Shown: piece by piece, positions 24,764 to 33,602 of the stretch
How the letters are laid out: every line of letters starts with the position of its first letter
Position numbering within the stretch: position 1 is the stretch's first letter
Source: Phascolarctobacterium succinatutens CAG:287
GTDB lineage: Bacteria > Bacillota > Negativicutes > Acidaminococcales > Acidaminococcaceae
Direction: 5' to 3'
Assembly (NCBI RefSeq): GCF_000434895.1
Contig: NZ_FR892810.1
Span: forward strand, 1 to 64,000
DNA length: 64,000 nucleotides
The notes under the pieces: model-generated
Told to the model about the DNA's origin: nothing
Databases searched by the model: none
Seen by the model: the letters and a program-made list of their open reading frames with translations, nothing else
Made by a program: the position numbers and the translations under genes

Positions 24764-26239
24764 TTACTTCTTTTGTTCTGTAAACTTATACTTGCCTTTA
24801 CCTTGCCCGATGACCGCTTCAATCACTCCTGCTTCTTTTAGTTTATTTATGAGATTACCGGCAGCAGTAATAGAGATGTTTACAATGCCTATTATATCAT
24901 TACGTCCAAATACACCATCGAAGCTCATGTAGGCAAACAGTTTTTTTGCGTTTTCCTTAGTATTCTTGTTTGCGTTCAAACTGTCAATCGCAGCTTCAAT
25001 TAAAAGGTTTTCAGAAGCAATTAACACCTTTTCTCCGTCAACTGCAACTTTTTTCGGGTCAATTAACACCTTTTCAATTGGAACTTTGTAATTCAGATTG
25101 TAGAGCGTAGCAAAAAATGATTTGGGTGTCGATCTGAAAATTGGCTCGACTTCGGGACGATAATTAACCGCATGACGATAATCTGCCTTGATCTTCTTGA
25201 AACCGCTGCCACGACGATCCATAAAGTGCATACGGCTGAAAATATCAGCAATCACTGGATTACGGCGTTTGGATGCTACATTGTCCATATCAAGCTCTTG
25301 TACGATAGAGCCATCAAACATACCGCCTGGGGAATATACTTCCATGCGGTTATCGAAAATATCAATGTGTACCTCGCTGCCGATCTCCATATAGTCACGA
25401 TGAATCAGCGCATTGACAATTACCTCATGTACTGCCTGTTCGGGGTATTCGGGCATCTCCACTCGTCCATTGCCAACCTTTTTCCACCTTTTCTTGGTAT
25501 TGTTCTTAACGAACTCGGTGCCGTTCTGCAACAAAGATACCAATGAACCGCTGTATTCCTTATCGTCAAGTGCTTCAATAATACCTGAGGCTTTGTTCAA
25601 GCCATACCAACGGGTACAGAACAGGCGAGAGTGCCGCATCGGAGATTCATCCGCCAACAACATGCCTGCGTTGGTTAGCATATTGTTTTCGTCAACAAGC
25701 TCAAAGGAAATAAAATCGGAATCCGTTAACTCTGTACCTGTTCTCATACGATAAACAGAGCGCAGCTTTGTAAAGGCAAGCGATTCAAATGAATAACGCG
25801 TAGAAAGACTGTCAAAAGACGTATTGCTTCCACGCAAAACAAGCCGCTTCAAATCTACAGCACTTGCAGGGACACTCTCATTGCCGATGCGAACATAAGC
25901 TATCCTGTTACCATCGCCTGTATAGTAATAAGGAGTTTCCTGCCCTGACGGAACTCGCAATAAAACGAACTCTTTGCCGTCCTCTGCGTGGATGTTCAAA
26001 ATCACTTGTGGGGCAGGATCCATTTTAGTTTTGATAGCTTCGCTAATCTTTTCAGATACGCCCTTTGCATCATCTAACCCGACAAGAACTTCATCGTTGG
26101 ACACACCGAAAAACAATGCTCCACCAATCCCATTGGCAAATGCGCTTACGCTTTTTAACCAACTTTTAGGCTTGCGTTCTTCAAGCATTTCTTTCTTATC
26201 ATATTCCGTAGCTTCACCTATGAAATCAGATAATTTCAT
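24764..26239 (-). CDS. Schlafen AlbA_2 domain / GHKL-type ATP-dependent regulator
   Basis: 491-aa protein. The N-terminal 130 residues are an AlbA_2 (Schlafen) domain: ETEYDKKE-like start, FANGIGGALFFGV, then YVRIGNESV. The middle carries EVIVNALIHRDY and DIFDNRMEVYSPGG, which match the HATPase_c_4 region of the ATP-dependent DNA helicase RecG-related family. The C-terminus is a winged helix (DIIGIVNISITAAGNLINKLKEAGVI). Such proteins occur often in defence islands and as regulators. The ATG at 26239 follows ACGAGGT; an earlier ATG seven codons upstream has poorer spacing. It lies downstream of the AAA ATPase gene. Confidence 0.8.
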   Translation of the reverse strand: MKLSDFIGEATEYDKKEMLEERKPKSWLKSVSAFANGIGGALFFGVSNDEVLVGLDDAKGVSEKISEAIKTKMDPAPQVILNIHAEDGKEFVLLRVPSGQETPYYYTGDGNRIAYVRIGNESVPASAVDLKRLVLRGSNTSFDSLSTRYSFESLAFTKLRSVYRMRTGTELTDSDFISFELVDENNMLTNAGMLLADESPMRHSRLFCTRWYGLNKASGIIEALDDKEYSGSLVSLLQNGTEFVKNNTKKRWKKVGNGRVEMPEYPEQAVHEVIVNALIHRDYMEIGSEVHIDIFDNRMEVYSPGGMFDGSIVQELDMDNVASKRRNPVIADIFSRMHFMDRRGSGFKKIKADYRHAVNYRPEVEPIFRSTPKSFFATLYNLNYKVPIEKVLIDPKKVAVDGEKVLIASENLLIEAAIDSLNANKNTKENAKKLFAYMSFDGVFGRNDIIGIVNISITAAGNLINKLKEAGVIEAVIGQGKGKYKFTEQKK

Positions 26240-26243
26240 ATTG

Positions 26244-26354
26244 TTAATACCTCGTTTCATTTCCTATCGTTTCAGAGAGTGCGCCCGAAGCACACGCTAT
26301 CGGTTTTACATTTCTGCGTTTAGCTTCTCTTTTCTCAATCTTACCCTTAGCCAT
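26244..26354 (-). CDS. Small basic ORF, possibly a truncated RloB-like remnant
   Basis: A 36-aa frame begins inside the AAA ATPase stop (ATGGCTAA) and starts MAKGKIEKREAKRRNVKPI. RloB-type proteins, the usual partners of RloA-type AAA ATPases, also begin with a Lys/Arg-rich segment before a hydrophobic strand. Here the frame ends after 36 codons, just before the AlbA_2 start. It may be a remnant or a chance overlap. Confidence 0.3.
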   Translation of the reverse strand: MAKGKIEKREAKRRNVKPIACASGALSETIGNETRY

Positions 26355-27557
26355 TTAGCAATTCTCCATGAATAAACGGTATTGCGCCATAGCGGCCTAA
26401 AAGATAACCTTTTTCAACCTTAGCATCTTTGCGTATTGAAAAATCATAAAGAGAAAATAAATCCGTAGCTGCTGTCAAATTATCTTTTTCTGTAAACCAT
26501 ATCTGATCTCTACGAAGAATATCTAAATCAAGCAGATTAGTATTATGAGAAGTAAAAATAAGCTGTGCGCCATTAGGATTAGTATCGCTATTATTGAACA
26601 GCATTACGAGATGTTTGGTTAGCAGCGGATGCAGATGAGCATCTATTTCATCAGCCACTAGCAATGTCCCCTGCTCCAAAGCTTTCTTAATAACCCCTAT
26701 AAGCTTAAAATAGCTGTTTGTCCCATCAGACTCCTCAGCCATATTAAGCACATACGTATTCGTTTCGCCAACATCATCTTGAACTGTATGCACCGTTTCT
26801 ACATTAAGATAACTTATTGCTCCTTTAGACAGTTTCAACAACGGATCTATATCTCTAACCTGTAATGATTGAATACCAAAATCAGCTACCTTCAGCATAG
26901 AAGCTATCGCACTGCGATAATCACTATCCTTGAGCTGCTCTGCATTAACACCATACGCATCTGCTACTGAATTTTTAGTAATAATCTGGCACGAAGCAAA
27001 CCACTCCAAAACAGGTATTACTTTGCTATAGCTCCAATTTGAAGCAACAGAAAGATATAACTTATTAGCTGATGTACGCTCTTTAAGCACCGTCTGCTCC
27101 TCTATATCGCTCGTAAAACGATACTCAGAGCAGTTGTTCCGCTCAAATATAAGTGCTTGCCTGCCGTTAGGATAATAATATAAGTATTCTTCTACTACTT
27201 CCTTATCCGTAACAGCAAAACCATAGGTATATCTTATACCTTGAGTAATAAAGACAACCTCAAATCTAGTAGGCTGGCTTGGGGTGAGCTTGTCAAATTT
27301 AAAAGGAACACGCTCAATGCTCTTATGTAGCTGTTTTTCATGCGAAGTCAGAACGTAATTAACCATAAACCAAAATGCATTAAGGACACTTGACTTGCCA
27401 GACGCATTAGCTCCATAAATAACAGAGGATTTTAGATACCGTTTGCCTCTATCCTCAATCAAAGCTTCTTCATGCTCATTATCCTTGCTTGCCAGCATAG
27501 ACAAGACAATTTCTTTTTTATGGACAGATAATTCTCCACGCTAAACTGAATAAGCAC
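26347..27557 (-). CDS. AAA ATPase (RloA/AAA_15-like), frame interrupted near the start
   Basis: ABC-type AAA ATPase of the AAA_15/AAA_21 kind common in defence systems: Walker A YGANASGKSS, Walker B LLVADEIDAHLHP, and FTSHN switch. The expected N-terminus of the family (LIQFSVENYLSIKK) is encoded from a GTG at 27557 with AAGGTGAG before it, but in a different frame from the rest, which continues EIVLSMLASKDNE. The switch falls exactly at A_AAA_AAG (27519-27513), in the phase needed for -1 slippage; without it translation ends after some 30 codons. Full length would be about 403 aa. A simple one-base deletion is the alternative. Confidence 0.8.
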
Positions 27558-27588
27558 AATTCTCACCTTCAAAACACTTTATACTATA

Positions 27589-27617
27589 ATTATAGAGCTA
27601 TTTTTGTGAGATTTCAA
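27589..27617 (-). promoter_or_regulatory. Promoter of the AAA ATPase gene
   Basis: TTGAAA (27612-27617) and TATAAT (27589-27594) are 17 bases apart, about 30 bases before the GTG start at 27557. Its presence supports that start. The remainder up to the tRNA terminator has no gene. Confidence 0.7.
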
Positions 27618-27748
27618 CGAAAACAGTATATAAATCTAAAGTTTTTCCTTTATTGTCCTGATTAATACATCACTTATTTATTAATCAAACTATTTACAGT
27701 GATCAGTAGTATATATATGATTACCTCTCAGACTAAAAACAGTATTTC

Positions 27749-27827
27749 CGTTTTTATTTTCTACTCACTTCGATTAGATACTATATTCGGGAAATTATCA
27801 ACGGATTTTTCGTTTTTATTTTCTACT
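27749..27827. repeat. Short direct repeat pair
   Basis: A 17-base unit, CGTTTTTATTTTCTACT, occurs at 27749-27765 and again at 27811-27827, in the AT-rich stretch beside the tRNA terminator. Confidence 0.6.
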
Positions 27828-27846
27828 ATCTCTTATTCTGGCAAAC

Positions 27847-27900
27847 AAAAAAGCTCTCAGATTTCTCTGAGAGCCGATTGCCATAGTTGGCGGAGTGGGT
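27847..27900. repeat. tRNA-Ser 3' end plus terminator (att-like, proximal copy)
   Basis: The native counterpart of the 54-base repeat at 16902-16955. The shared part begins at the T-run of the terminator and ends inside the tRNA acceptor/T-arm. The accessory genes lie between the two copies. Confidence 0.7.
27848..27874 (-). terminator. Terminator of tRNA-Ser(GCT)
   Basis: GCTCTCAG and CTGAGAGC form the stem; TTTTTTG follows on the minus strand. Confidence 0.8.
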
Positions 27901-27979
27901 GGGATTCGAACCCACGCACGGGGTAAACCGTCTAACGATTTAGCAAACCGTCCTCTTCAGCCAGCTTGAGTACCACTCC
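27888..27979 (-). tRNA. tRNA-Ser(GCT)
   Basis: Class II tRNA of 92 nt with encoded CCA. The acceptor stem GGAGTGG/CCACTCC closes, the anticodon loop reads TTTGCTAA with anticodon GCT, there is a long variable arm (GACGG...), and the T-arm has GGGTTCGAATCCC. Its 3' end is duplicated at 16.9 kb. Confidence 0.93.
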
Positions 27980-28045
27980 ATTAGACTACTTGTTTATTAT
28001 AACAGATTCTTATCTAAATTGCAAGACCCTATTATAATTTTTTAA

Positions 28046-28135
28046 TGGCGGAAAGGGTGGGATTCGAACCCACGGAAGGCTTGCACCTTCGCTAGTTTTC
28101 AAGACTAGAGCCTTCAACCACTCGGCCACCTTTCC
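28046..28135 (-). tRNA. tRNA-Ser(UGA)
   Basis: Class II tRNA of 90 nt with encoded CCA. Acceptor GGAAAGG/CCTTTCC, anticodon loop CTTGAAA with anticodon TGA, long variable arm, and T-arm GGGTTCGAATCCC. It lies just upstream of tRNA-Ser(GCT) in the same direction. Confidence 0.93.
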
Positions 28136-28204
28136 ATCAGAATTTTATTATACTTTAAAAACACGCTTACGTCAAGTACTTCTACCGCACCGAGCAATAA
28201 AGCC

Positions 28205-28837
28205 TTATTGCAACGCTTTATCCGTTACTGCAAGCAAACGGTTTTCCAAAGTCTCTGCCTCTGCCAAAAGCTGCTTCAGCTCTGCTGCAGCCTGCGCATT
28301 CCACGCTTCATCCTTGGTCAGTCCCAGGTTAATGCGCACATTGTACTCCGCACAGCGCAGCGCCGCACGCGCCAACAAACCGCTGCAAGCACCGTCAGTA
28401 ATCACGCCGGGGTTTCCTGCCACTACCAGCCTGTCTGCCAGCTTCAGGACAGCAAAGGAGCTGCGGGCAATGTTCAGCGGTACGGTTGCCGCCTGCTTTG
28501 CTGCAGTGCGGATTGCCGCTGTACGTGCTGCCTTTTCTTCGTCGGTAGTCTTGGGCAGCTTATAACAGCTCATAAAGCTGTTGAAAACAGCGGCATCATC
28601 GTCTGCCAGCTGCAAAAGACGTACACGCTCTGCTTCCGCCTGCTTCAGCAGCTCTTTGACCTCCGGCTCGTGGTCGGCGAACTTTTCCTTGCCAATTGTC
28701 AGATTAGCAACCATGGAAGCAAGTGCTGCCGCCAAAGCGCCGGCCATAGCAGCGCCGCCGCCACCGCCAGGGGCGGGCGCGGCGCTTGCAAGCTCAGTTA
28801 AAAATTCCTTACAGCTTAAATCGCCAAGCTTATTCAT
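28205..28837 (-). CDS. fchA: Methenyltetrahydrofolate cyclohydrolase / formiminotransferase-cyclodeaminase fold
   Basis: 210-aa cytoplasmic enzyme of the FTCD_C/FchA family, interconverting 5,10-methenyl- and 10-formyl-tetrahydrofolate, or releasing ammonia from formimino-THF. Family marks: APAPGGGGGAAMAGAL near 20-35, DDDAAVFNSFM around 80, and VPLNIA and DRLVVAGNPGVITD later. An all-helical fold and the 210-aa length are usual. GAGGAAG precedes the ATG, which touches the stop of the YqgF-like gene. It is the last gene of the long minus-strand series and has a metabolic rather than envelope role. Confidence 0.85.
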   Translation of the reverse strand: MNKLGDLSCKEFLTELASAAPAPGGGGGAAMAGALAAALASMVANLTIGKEKFADHEPEVKELLKQAEAERVRLLQLADDDAAVFNSFMSCYKLPKTTDEEKAARTAAIRTAAKQAATVPLNIARSSFAVLKLADRLVVAGNPGVITDGACSGLLARAALRCAEYNVRINLGLTKDEAWNAQAAAELKQLLAEAETLENRLLAVTDKALQ

Positions 28838-29247
28838 TAATTTACTTCCTCATTTTTCTTCAGCCATCTGCGTACCTGCACAACAGCAGCATATGCATCA
28901 AGCGGCTCCGGCGGCACCAAAAGACCTAACGGCACCAGCCTGCGCCAACCCTTCGGAGGGTTCTCCTGCCAATACAGGCTACGGGCCTCTTCCGTACTGT
29001 ATGCTTCACCGACAAGCTCCGGTACCAAATCCGGATAAAGCTCACGCAAAACTGCGCCTATAGCCTTATTATTGGTACCGTTGCCCATAATAATTCCCTG
29101 CAGCTTAGCTGAACCGACAAACTGTCGCAGCTCTGCAGCAAGATTATCCGTCATAGCGATATGCAGGCTCAAGATTTTGCCATCAGCGGCAACTAATGCC
29201 AATCCTGTTTTGCTGCGCCCCGGATCTACGCCAAGATAACTACTCAT
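28837..29247 (-). CDS. RNase H-fold protein, YqgF/RuvX-like
   Basis: 136-aa protein with GVDPGRSKTGLAL at the N-terminus, the first acidic strand of the RuvC/YqgF RNase H-like fold, GIIMGNG as a second strand, EAYSTEEAR in the position of the YqgF DER-like motif and LDAYAAVV as the third acidic site. YqgF proteins process pre-16S rRNA; this one is divergent and shares an operon with envelope genes, so function is uncertain. Its start overlaps the end of the DUF3084 gene. Confidence 0.65.
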   Translation of the reverse strand: MSSYLGVDPGRSKTGLALVAADGKILSLHIAMTDNLAAELRQFVGSAKLQGIIMGNGTNNKAIGAVLRELYPDLVPELVGEAYSTEEARSLYWQENPPKGWRRLVPLGLLVPPEPLDAYAAVVQVRRWLKKNEEVN

Positions 29248-30397
29248 TGACCGGAACCACCTCCAGCCTTACCCTTACAGGTCCGGCTGTCGTAATATCG
29301 CCTTTAGCATAAGCACGCAGAATAAAGCTGCCTCTGGTACGACGCATCGAATTTGCTGCTTCAATCATCGTAGCTGCATCCATACTGCCAACCTTACCCG
29401 TCATCGGATCCGGCAGCACACCGGCCTTTACTGCATTATGGTTAATCTGTGTCAGGAATTCCATAAGCACGCTTTCATAGCTCGAGCCGTTATTACCAAG
29501 ATTATACTGCTCACTGAAAATCAAGGTTCCGTCAGGATAAACGAGCTGATTATCTACCATTTCAATATCGCATACTGCCAGCTCGCCAACTATGATATTA
29601 GCAACAGCACGGATACGGAAAAGCATATTACCCTTGCTTTTATCCAATCTTGCTACAGCATTATCGACAACGTTTTTACCAATCCAGATAGCCTGCAGAG
29701 GCTTTTGTTCATCGTGGATAACACCCAAGCGCTGCAATGCTGCTTCATTTGCATTTTGCAACAGCCAGTTCATCTGAATCATGTTTTCCTCATGCTTCAG
29801 ACCACCGCGCATAATACCGGCAAAGACAACCTCACCGGCGCGGTAATATACCTGGCCTTCACGCATATTGATGATACCCTTACGCAAAGCCTCGGTGGTT
29901 TTTTCCAGCTCGTCAATTTCATTCGTCAGCTGCAGCTTGGAATGTGTAAGCGAATTTACCTCATTCTGTGCCTGGCTGTACATGTCATTAACCTGGGCCA
30001 GCTTGATTTCCATCGCATCATTTTCGGCAACTGCTTCTTTGATTTTAGCATCAAGCTCACTGATTTTTTTATTCTGCTCATCAACCTTGCCTTTGGCCTG
30101 CTCAAGTGCAGCATTCGTATCTGCCTTTTCTTTGTTTAAAAGCAGCAGCTCCTGCTGAATTTTTTCCATGCCAAACAAGGCTGTACGCGCACTCTGTGAT
30201 GCTATTGCCATAACACTGATAGTCAGAACAGCAATAATGGTACCGCCGAGTACTGTAAGTAATATTGACGTATGCTTTGGACGCAGGCCAAATACCGACA
30301 TTCTCTTCTTGCCTATTTTACTGCCCATTTTATCGGCAAGATAGGCAATCAGGCCACCTACAACGGCCATAATGATAATTAATCTTATACCTACCAA
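29240..30397 (-). CDS. DUF3084 membrane-anchored coiled-coil protein
   Basis: 385-aa protein: two N-terminal transmembrane segments (RLIIIMAVVGGLIAYLA and SILLTVLGGTIIAVLTISVMA), a coiled coil from about 80 to 190 rich in Glu, Lys and Gln, then the DUF3084 globular domain. The start is TTG at 30397, seven bases after GGAGGTGAG; the upstream ATG overlaps that site. It follows the lptF/G-like permease by some 30 bases. DUF3084 function is unknown; its constant place next to LPS-export genes here suggests an envelope role. Confidence 0.75.
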   Translation of the reverse strand: MVGIRLIIIMAVVGGLIAYLADKMGSKIGKKRMSVFGLRPKHTSILLTVLGGTIIAVLTISVMAIASQSARTALFGMEKIQQELLLLNKEKADTNAALEQAKGKVDEQNKKISELDAKIKEAVAENDAMEIKLAQVNDMYSQAQNEVNSLTHSKLQLTNEIDELEKTTEALRKGIINMREGQVYYRAGEVVFAGIMRGGLKHEENMIQMNWLLQNANEAALQRLGVIHDEQKPLQAIWIGKNVVDNAVARLDKSKGNMLFRIRAVANIIVGELAVCDIEMVDNQLVYPDGTLIFSEQYNLGNNGSSYESVLMEFLTQINHNAVKAGVLPDPMTGKVGSMDAATMIEAANSMRRTRGSFILRAYAKGDITTAGPVRVRLEVVPVNE

Positions 30398-30431
30398 GTA
30401 CTCACCTCCATGACTCACTCATCTAAATTAT

Positions 30432-31523
30432 TTAGGCATTTTTCTTTTTCATCAGATAAAGACCTGCGCCTAAGCAAAGAATATTAGGCAGCATGCAGGC
30501 CAGCAGCGGCGGCATTGCACCACCCTTGCCCAATCCGGTAGTAAAGGTCATTACCGCGTAATAGATAAATATTACGATAATACTGATGCCAAGGCCAATA
30601 GAAGAGCTGGTACGCTGCTTTTGAGTACCCAGGCAGGCACCAATCATAGCAAAGAAGAAGCTTGCCAGCGGAATATTGATTCTCATAAAGATTTCGCACC
30701 ATTGACGTGCTGCCGAGGAATGCTGGGATTCCAGCATACTGATATATTCGCGTAATTCGCGGATAGTCATTTCCTCAGGCTCCTTTTGCTCCCAGGAAAT
30801 CTGCTTAGGCGAGAAGTTCAAAGGAATAATCTGTTCCTTGAATTTGGCACTGCTTTGTACGCCATCCTTGTCATCCAACGCAAAAACGTTGCCATCTACA
30901 ATACGCCAGCTGCCGTTTTCCCAGTAGCCTTCCTTAGCAGTCTGAATGCGGGAAATCTTGCCCTTATTGAACTCTTCAATAGTGATATCGGTCATCTTGC
31001 CAAGCTTTTCATCAAATCTGTTAGCATATGTTACACGCTGGGTATCACCGCTGATAGTTTTGATAATAATATGGTCCTGCGTTGTCGGACGCGTATTGTG
31101 GCGTATTTCCTCGTTAAGGATCCGTGACGCCGTCGCCTTCGACGTAGGCACTACCTTTTCTGCCCAAATTACAGAGAACATGCTGACAAAGAAGCCAACT
31201 ACCAACACCGGTGCAACAATACGGTAGTAGCTGATACCACCGGCCTTCATTGCCGTAATCTCACTGGAACCGGAAAGCTTGCCAAAGGCCATCAGCGCCG
31301 CCAACAGCATAGACATCGGGAAGGTGTAGTTGATGATCTCCGGCAGATTATACATAAATAAACGTGCTACAGTCTCCAGCGGAGCACCGTATTTAGTCAT
31401 GTATTGCGTAATTTTAAACAGCATCGTGCTGGCAATAAAAATACTGGAGAAAGCAGCGATGCCGAAAACGAAGGGGTATAAAAGCTCCTTCAGTACATAA
31501 CGGTCTAATAATCGTAAGCGCAC
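30432..31523 (-). CDS. LPS export permease, LptF/LptG (YjgP/YjgQ) family
   Basis: 363-aa inner-membrane permease that, with LptB, extracts LPS and hands it to LptC/LptA. Transmembrane helices at about 15-35, 50-75, 100-120 in the first half and three near 275-355 in the second flank a periplasmic beta-jellyroll (TIEEFNKGKISRIQTAKEGYW...). Only one such gene is present here, whereas proteobacteria have lptF and lptG; LptB could pair with a homodimer or with a partner elsewhere. It lies 14 bases downstream of lptB. Confidence 0.85.
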   Translation of the reverse strand: MRLRLLDRYVLKELLYPFVFGIAAFSSIFIASTMLFKITQYMTKYGAPLETVARLFMYNLPEIINYTFPMSMLLAALMAFGKLSGSSEITAMKAGGISYYRIVAPVLVVGFFVSMFSVIWAEKVVPTSKATASRILNEEIRHNTRPTTQDHIIIKTISGDTQRVTYANRFDEKLGKMTDITIEEFNKGKISRIQTAKEGYWENGSWRIVDGNVFALDDKDGVQSSAKFKEQIIPLNFSPKQISWEQKEPEEMTIRELREYISMLESQHSSAARQWCEIFMRINIPLASFFFAMIGACLGTQKQRTSSSIGLGISIIVIFIYYAVMTFTTGLGKGGAMPPLLACMLPNILCLGAGLYLMKKKNA

Positions 31524-31537
31524 TTTTCTTCCTCCTG

Positions 31538-32257
31538 TTACATGCTAAAGTTATCGCCAAGATAATATTTACGCGCAACGGGATCATTAGCGATTGTTTC
31601 GCTGTCACCATGCAGCAAAATATGACCTTCAGCCAAAATATAGGCCTTATCAACGATGCTCAATGTTTCACGAACGTTATGGTCCGTAATCAGCACGCCG
31701 ATGCCACGCTGTGCCAGATGTGCAATCATGCCCTGGATATCCGCTACGGCGATAGGATCGATGCCGGCAAACGGTTCGTCCAGCAGAATGAAGGCCGGGT
31801 CGGTAGCCAGCGCACGAGCAATCTCTACGCGGCGACGTTCACCGCCGGAAAGCGCCTTGCCTTCACTCTTGCGTACATGATTCAGACGGAACTCATCCAG
31901 CAGAGCGTTCATCTTCGCTTCTCGCTCGGATGCATTCAAATCAGTTGTTTCCAGAATCGCCATGATGTTATCTTCTACCGTCATTTTGCTGAAAATAGAA
32001 GCCTCCTGCGGCAGATAGCCGATACCTGCACGCGCTCTTTGATACATGGGCATTGCGGAAATATCCTTGCCGTCAAGCATCACGGTACCTGCATCAGGCT
32101 TTTCAATACCGACAATCATATAGAAGGTTGTCGTCTTGCCGGCACCGTTAGGACCGAGAAGTCCTACTACGCTGCCCTGCTCTACGCTGATGCTTACTCC
32201 GTCAACAACGTGACGGGTATTATAAATTTTTACCAGATTATCTGTTGTTATAACCAA
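31538..32257 (-). CDS. lptB: LPS export ABC ATPase LptB
   Basis: 239-aa cytoplasmic ATPase that powers LPS extraction. Walker [10 protein letters not shown] near 36-44, Q-loop YLPQEAS, signature [15 protein letters not shown], Walker [13 protein letters not shown] and switch His in LITDHNVRE are all present and match LptB closely. It is flanked by lptA upstream and the permease downstream. Confidence 0.93.
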   Translation of the reverse strand: MVITTDNLVKIYNTRHVVDGVSISVEQGSVVGLLGPNGAGKTTTFYMIVGIEKPDAGTVMLDGKDISAMPMYQRARAGIGYLPQEASIFSKMTVEDNIMAILETTDLNASEREAKMNALLDEFRLNHVRKSEGKALSGGERRRVEIARALATDPAFILLDEPFAGIDPIAVADIQGMIAHLAQRGIGVLITDHNVRETLSIVDKAYILAEGHILLHGDSETIANDPVARKYYLGDNFSM

Positions 32258-32275
32258 AACTTTGCCCTCCGCTTC

Positions 32276-33046
32276 TTAGGCTAAAGCTTTATCATCTGCG
32301 CTCTGCTTTTCTTTACCGGGCAGCGCAGGCTGCTTTTCAGGAATATAGATAATATCTACATTACCGTCGGCAATAGCCACGTTGGTATTGGTCAGGCGCA
32401 GCTTGTCGCCGGCAACGCTGTTGCCATTCTGGGTTGCTTTGGCATTGCCGATAAGCTCTACGTAACCGCTGTTATCAGTTTTGTAGACAGCGCTGTCAGC
32501 AGAAGCTGTCAGGCTACGCGCATCGCTACGGATATCAACACCGCCATAAGCATTGGCAACACCCTGTGCCATATTGTAATCAATTCTTGCCGCATTCAAC
32601 ACACTGCCGTCGCTGTCGGTAAGACGCGCCCAGCCGCCGATTGTTTCGGCAAATTCGCGCGCCTTGTAGTAATCAACTCTGTCAGAGCTCAGGCTTTTGC
32701 CTGCTTTGGTAATCATAGCGCCGCCTACGGCAGACAGGTCATTTTCATTGTGCACGATAAACTCATTGCACACAATATGTGCGTCATCGCGGTCAGCAAT
32801 AACATTGCCGGTTAAAACACCGCTCTTGCTTTTGCTGTTGAATTTGGCGTAGTCGGCAGTAGCTCTGCCGCCATCCTGCATCAATACAACATTTCCTTTT
32901 GCCACAGCTTCACCGCTGCCCAGATCGTATTCCAGCTCATCAGCCTTAACGCTGAAATTGCCCGGAGCCGCAAAAGCAGTTGCTGTTATGCCTGCTGCCA
33001 GCATAGCTGCCGCCAGTGTCAGCAGTAATCTATTTTTGTAAGCCAT
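32276..33046 (-). CDS. lptA: Periplasmic LPS transport protein LptA (OstA-like)
   Basis: 256-aa exported protein: signal peptide MAYKNRLLLTLAAAMLAAGITATAFA, then repeated beta-jellyroll strands typical of OstA (VKADELEYDLGSGEAVAKGNVVL, GVLTGNVIADRDDA). It forms the periplasmic bridge that carries LPS from LptC to the outer membrane. The start at 33046 is chosen because it begins at the signal peptide and follows the lptC stop by one base; a 20-codon extension would overlap lptC. The length exceeds E. coli LptA (185 aa), with a Lys/Pro-rich tail. Confidence 0.87.
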   Translation of the reverse strand: MAYKNRLLLTLAAAMLAAGITATAFAAPGNFSVKADELEYDLGSGEAVAKGNVVLMQDGGRATADYAKFNSKSKSGVLTGNVIADRDDAHIVCNEFIVHNENDLSAVGGAMITKAGKSLSSDRVDYYKAREFAETIGGWARLTDSDGSVLNAARIDYNMAQGVANAYGGVDIRSDARSLTASADSAVYKTDNSGYVELIGNAKATQNGNSVAGDKLRLTNTNVAIADGNVDIIYIPEKQPALPGKEKQSADDKALA

Positions 33047-33047
33047 C

Positions 33048-33602
33048 TTATTCGCCGCCTTTCTCCACTTTAGCATTACCCTTAAGCTTAATATGCTTAA
33101 AAGCACTGGTAGTTACAGCACTATCCGCAGTTGCGGTATAGGCATCCTTATGCATTTTAAAATGTCCTGTTGCCGTAATAAGCTCTTTTTCTTGATTCCA
33201 GCTTATTTTATCGGCATAAAGCTCGCCGCCGGTATTCAGTACAGCCTTAATATTACCCTCCAGGAAAAAGTCATTGCTCTTCATGCCGGCACTGCCTTTA
33301 TCGGCAGAAATATCGATAAAGCTGCCGTCCGCACGATAAACTTTGCCTTTGATGCCCTTCAGATAGGCTGTGTTTTTAGCCTTATCGTTAACGACCTCTT
33401 CTACTGTAAACTCCCACAGCTTTTTGCCATCCTTTTCCCTTTTAACCATACTGTTTTTTAAGGAAGCATTAATCTGCGCTGTAACACCATCACCCGGTTT
33501 TACAGTTATAGGTTTATCGCCGCTCAGCATCAGCCAGGCAATAATTGCACCGGCAATTACAATGCCTGCCAATACTGACAGAATTACTTTCTTATTTTTC
33601 AT
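33048..33602 (-). CDS. lptC: LPS transport protein LptC
   Basis: 184-aa bitopic inner-membrane protein: transmembrane segment at 5-25 (VILSVLAGIVIAGAIIAWLML), then a periplasmic jellyroll (LWEFTVEEVVNDKAKNTAYLKGIKGKVYRADG and similar strands). It links the LptBFG extractor to LptA, which follows immediately. It overlaps the end of the upstream acyltransferase gene by 11 bases. Confidence 0.85.
   Translation of the reverse strand: MKNKKVILSVLAGIVIAGAIIAWLMLSGDKPITVKPGDGVTAQINASLKNSMVKREKDGKKLWEFTVEEVVNDKAKNTAYLKGIKGKVYRADGSFIDISADKGSAGMKSNDFFLEGNIKAVLNTGGELYADKISWNQEKELITATGHFKMHKDAYTATADSAVTTSAFKHIKLKGNAKVEKGGE

Noticed and set aside
16902..27900. Insertion sequence or prophage
   Set aside because: No transposase, integrase, terminal inverted repeats or phage structural genes are present.
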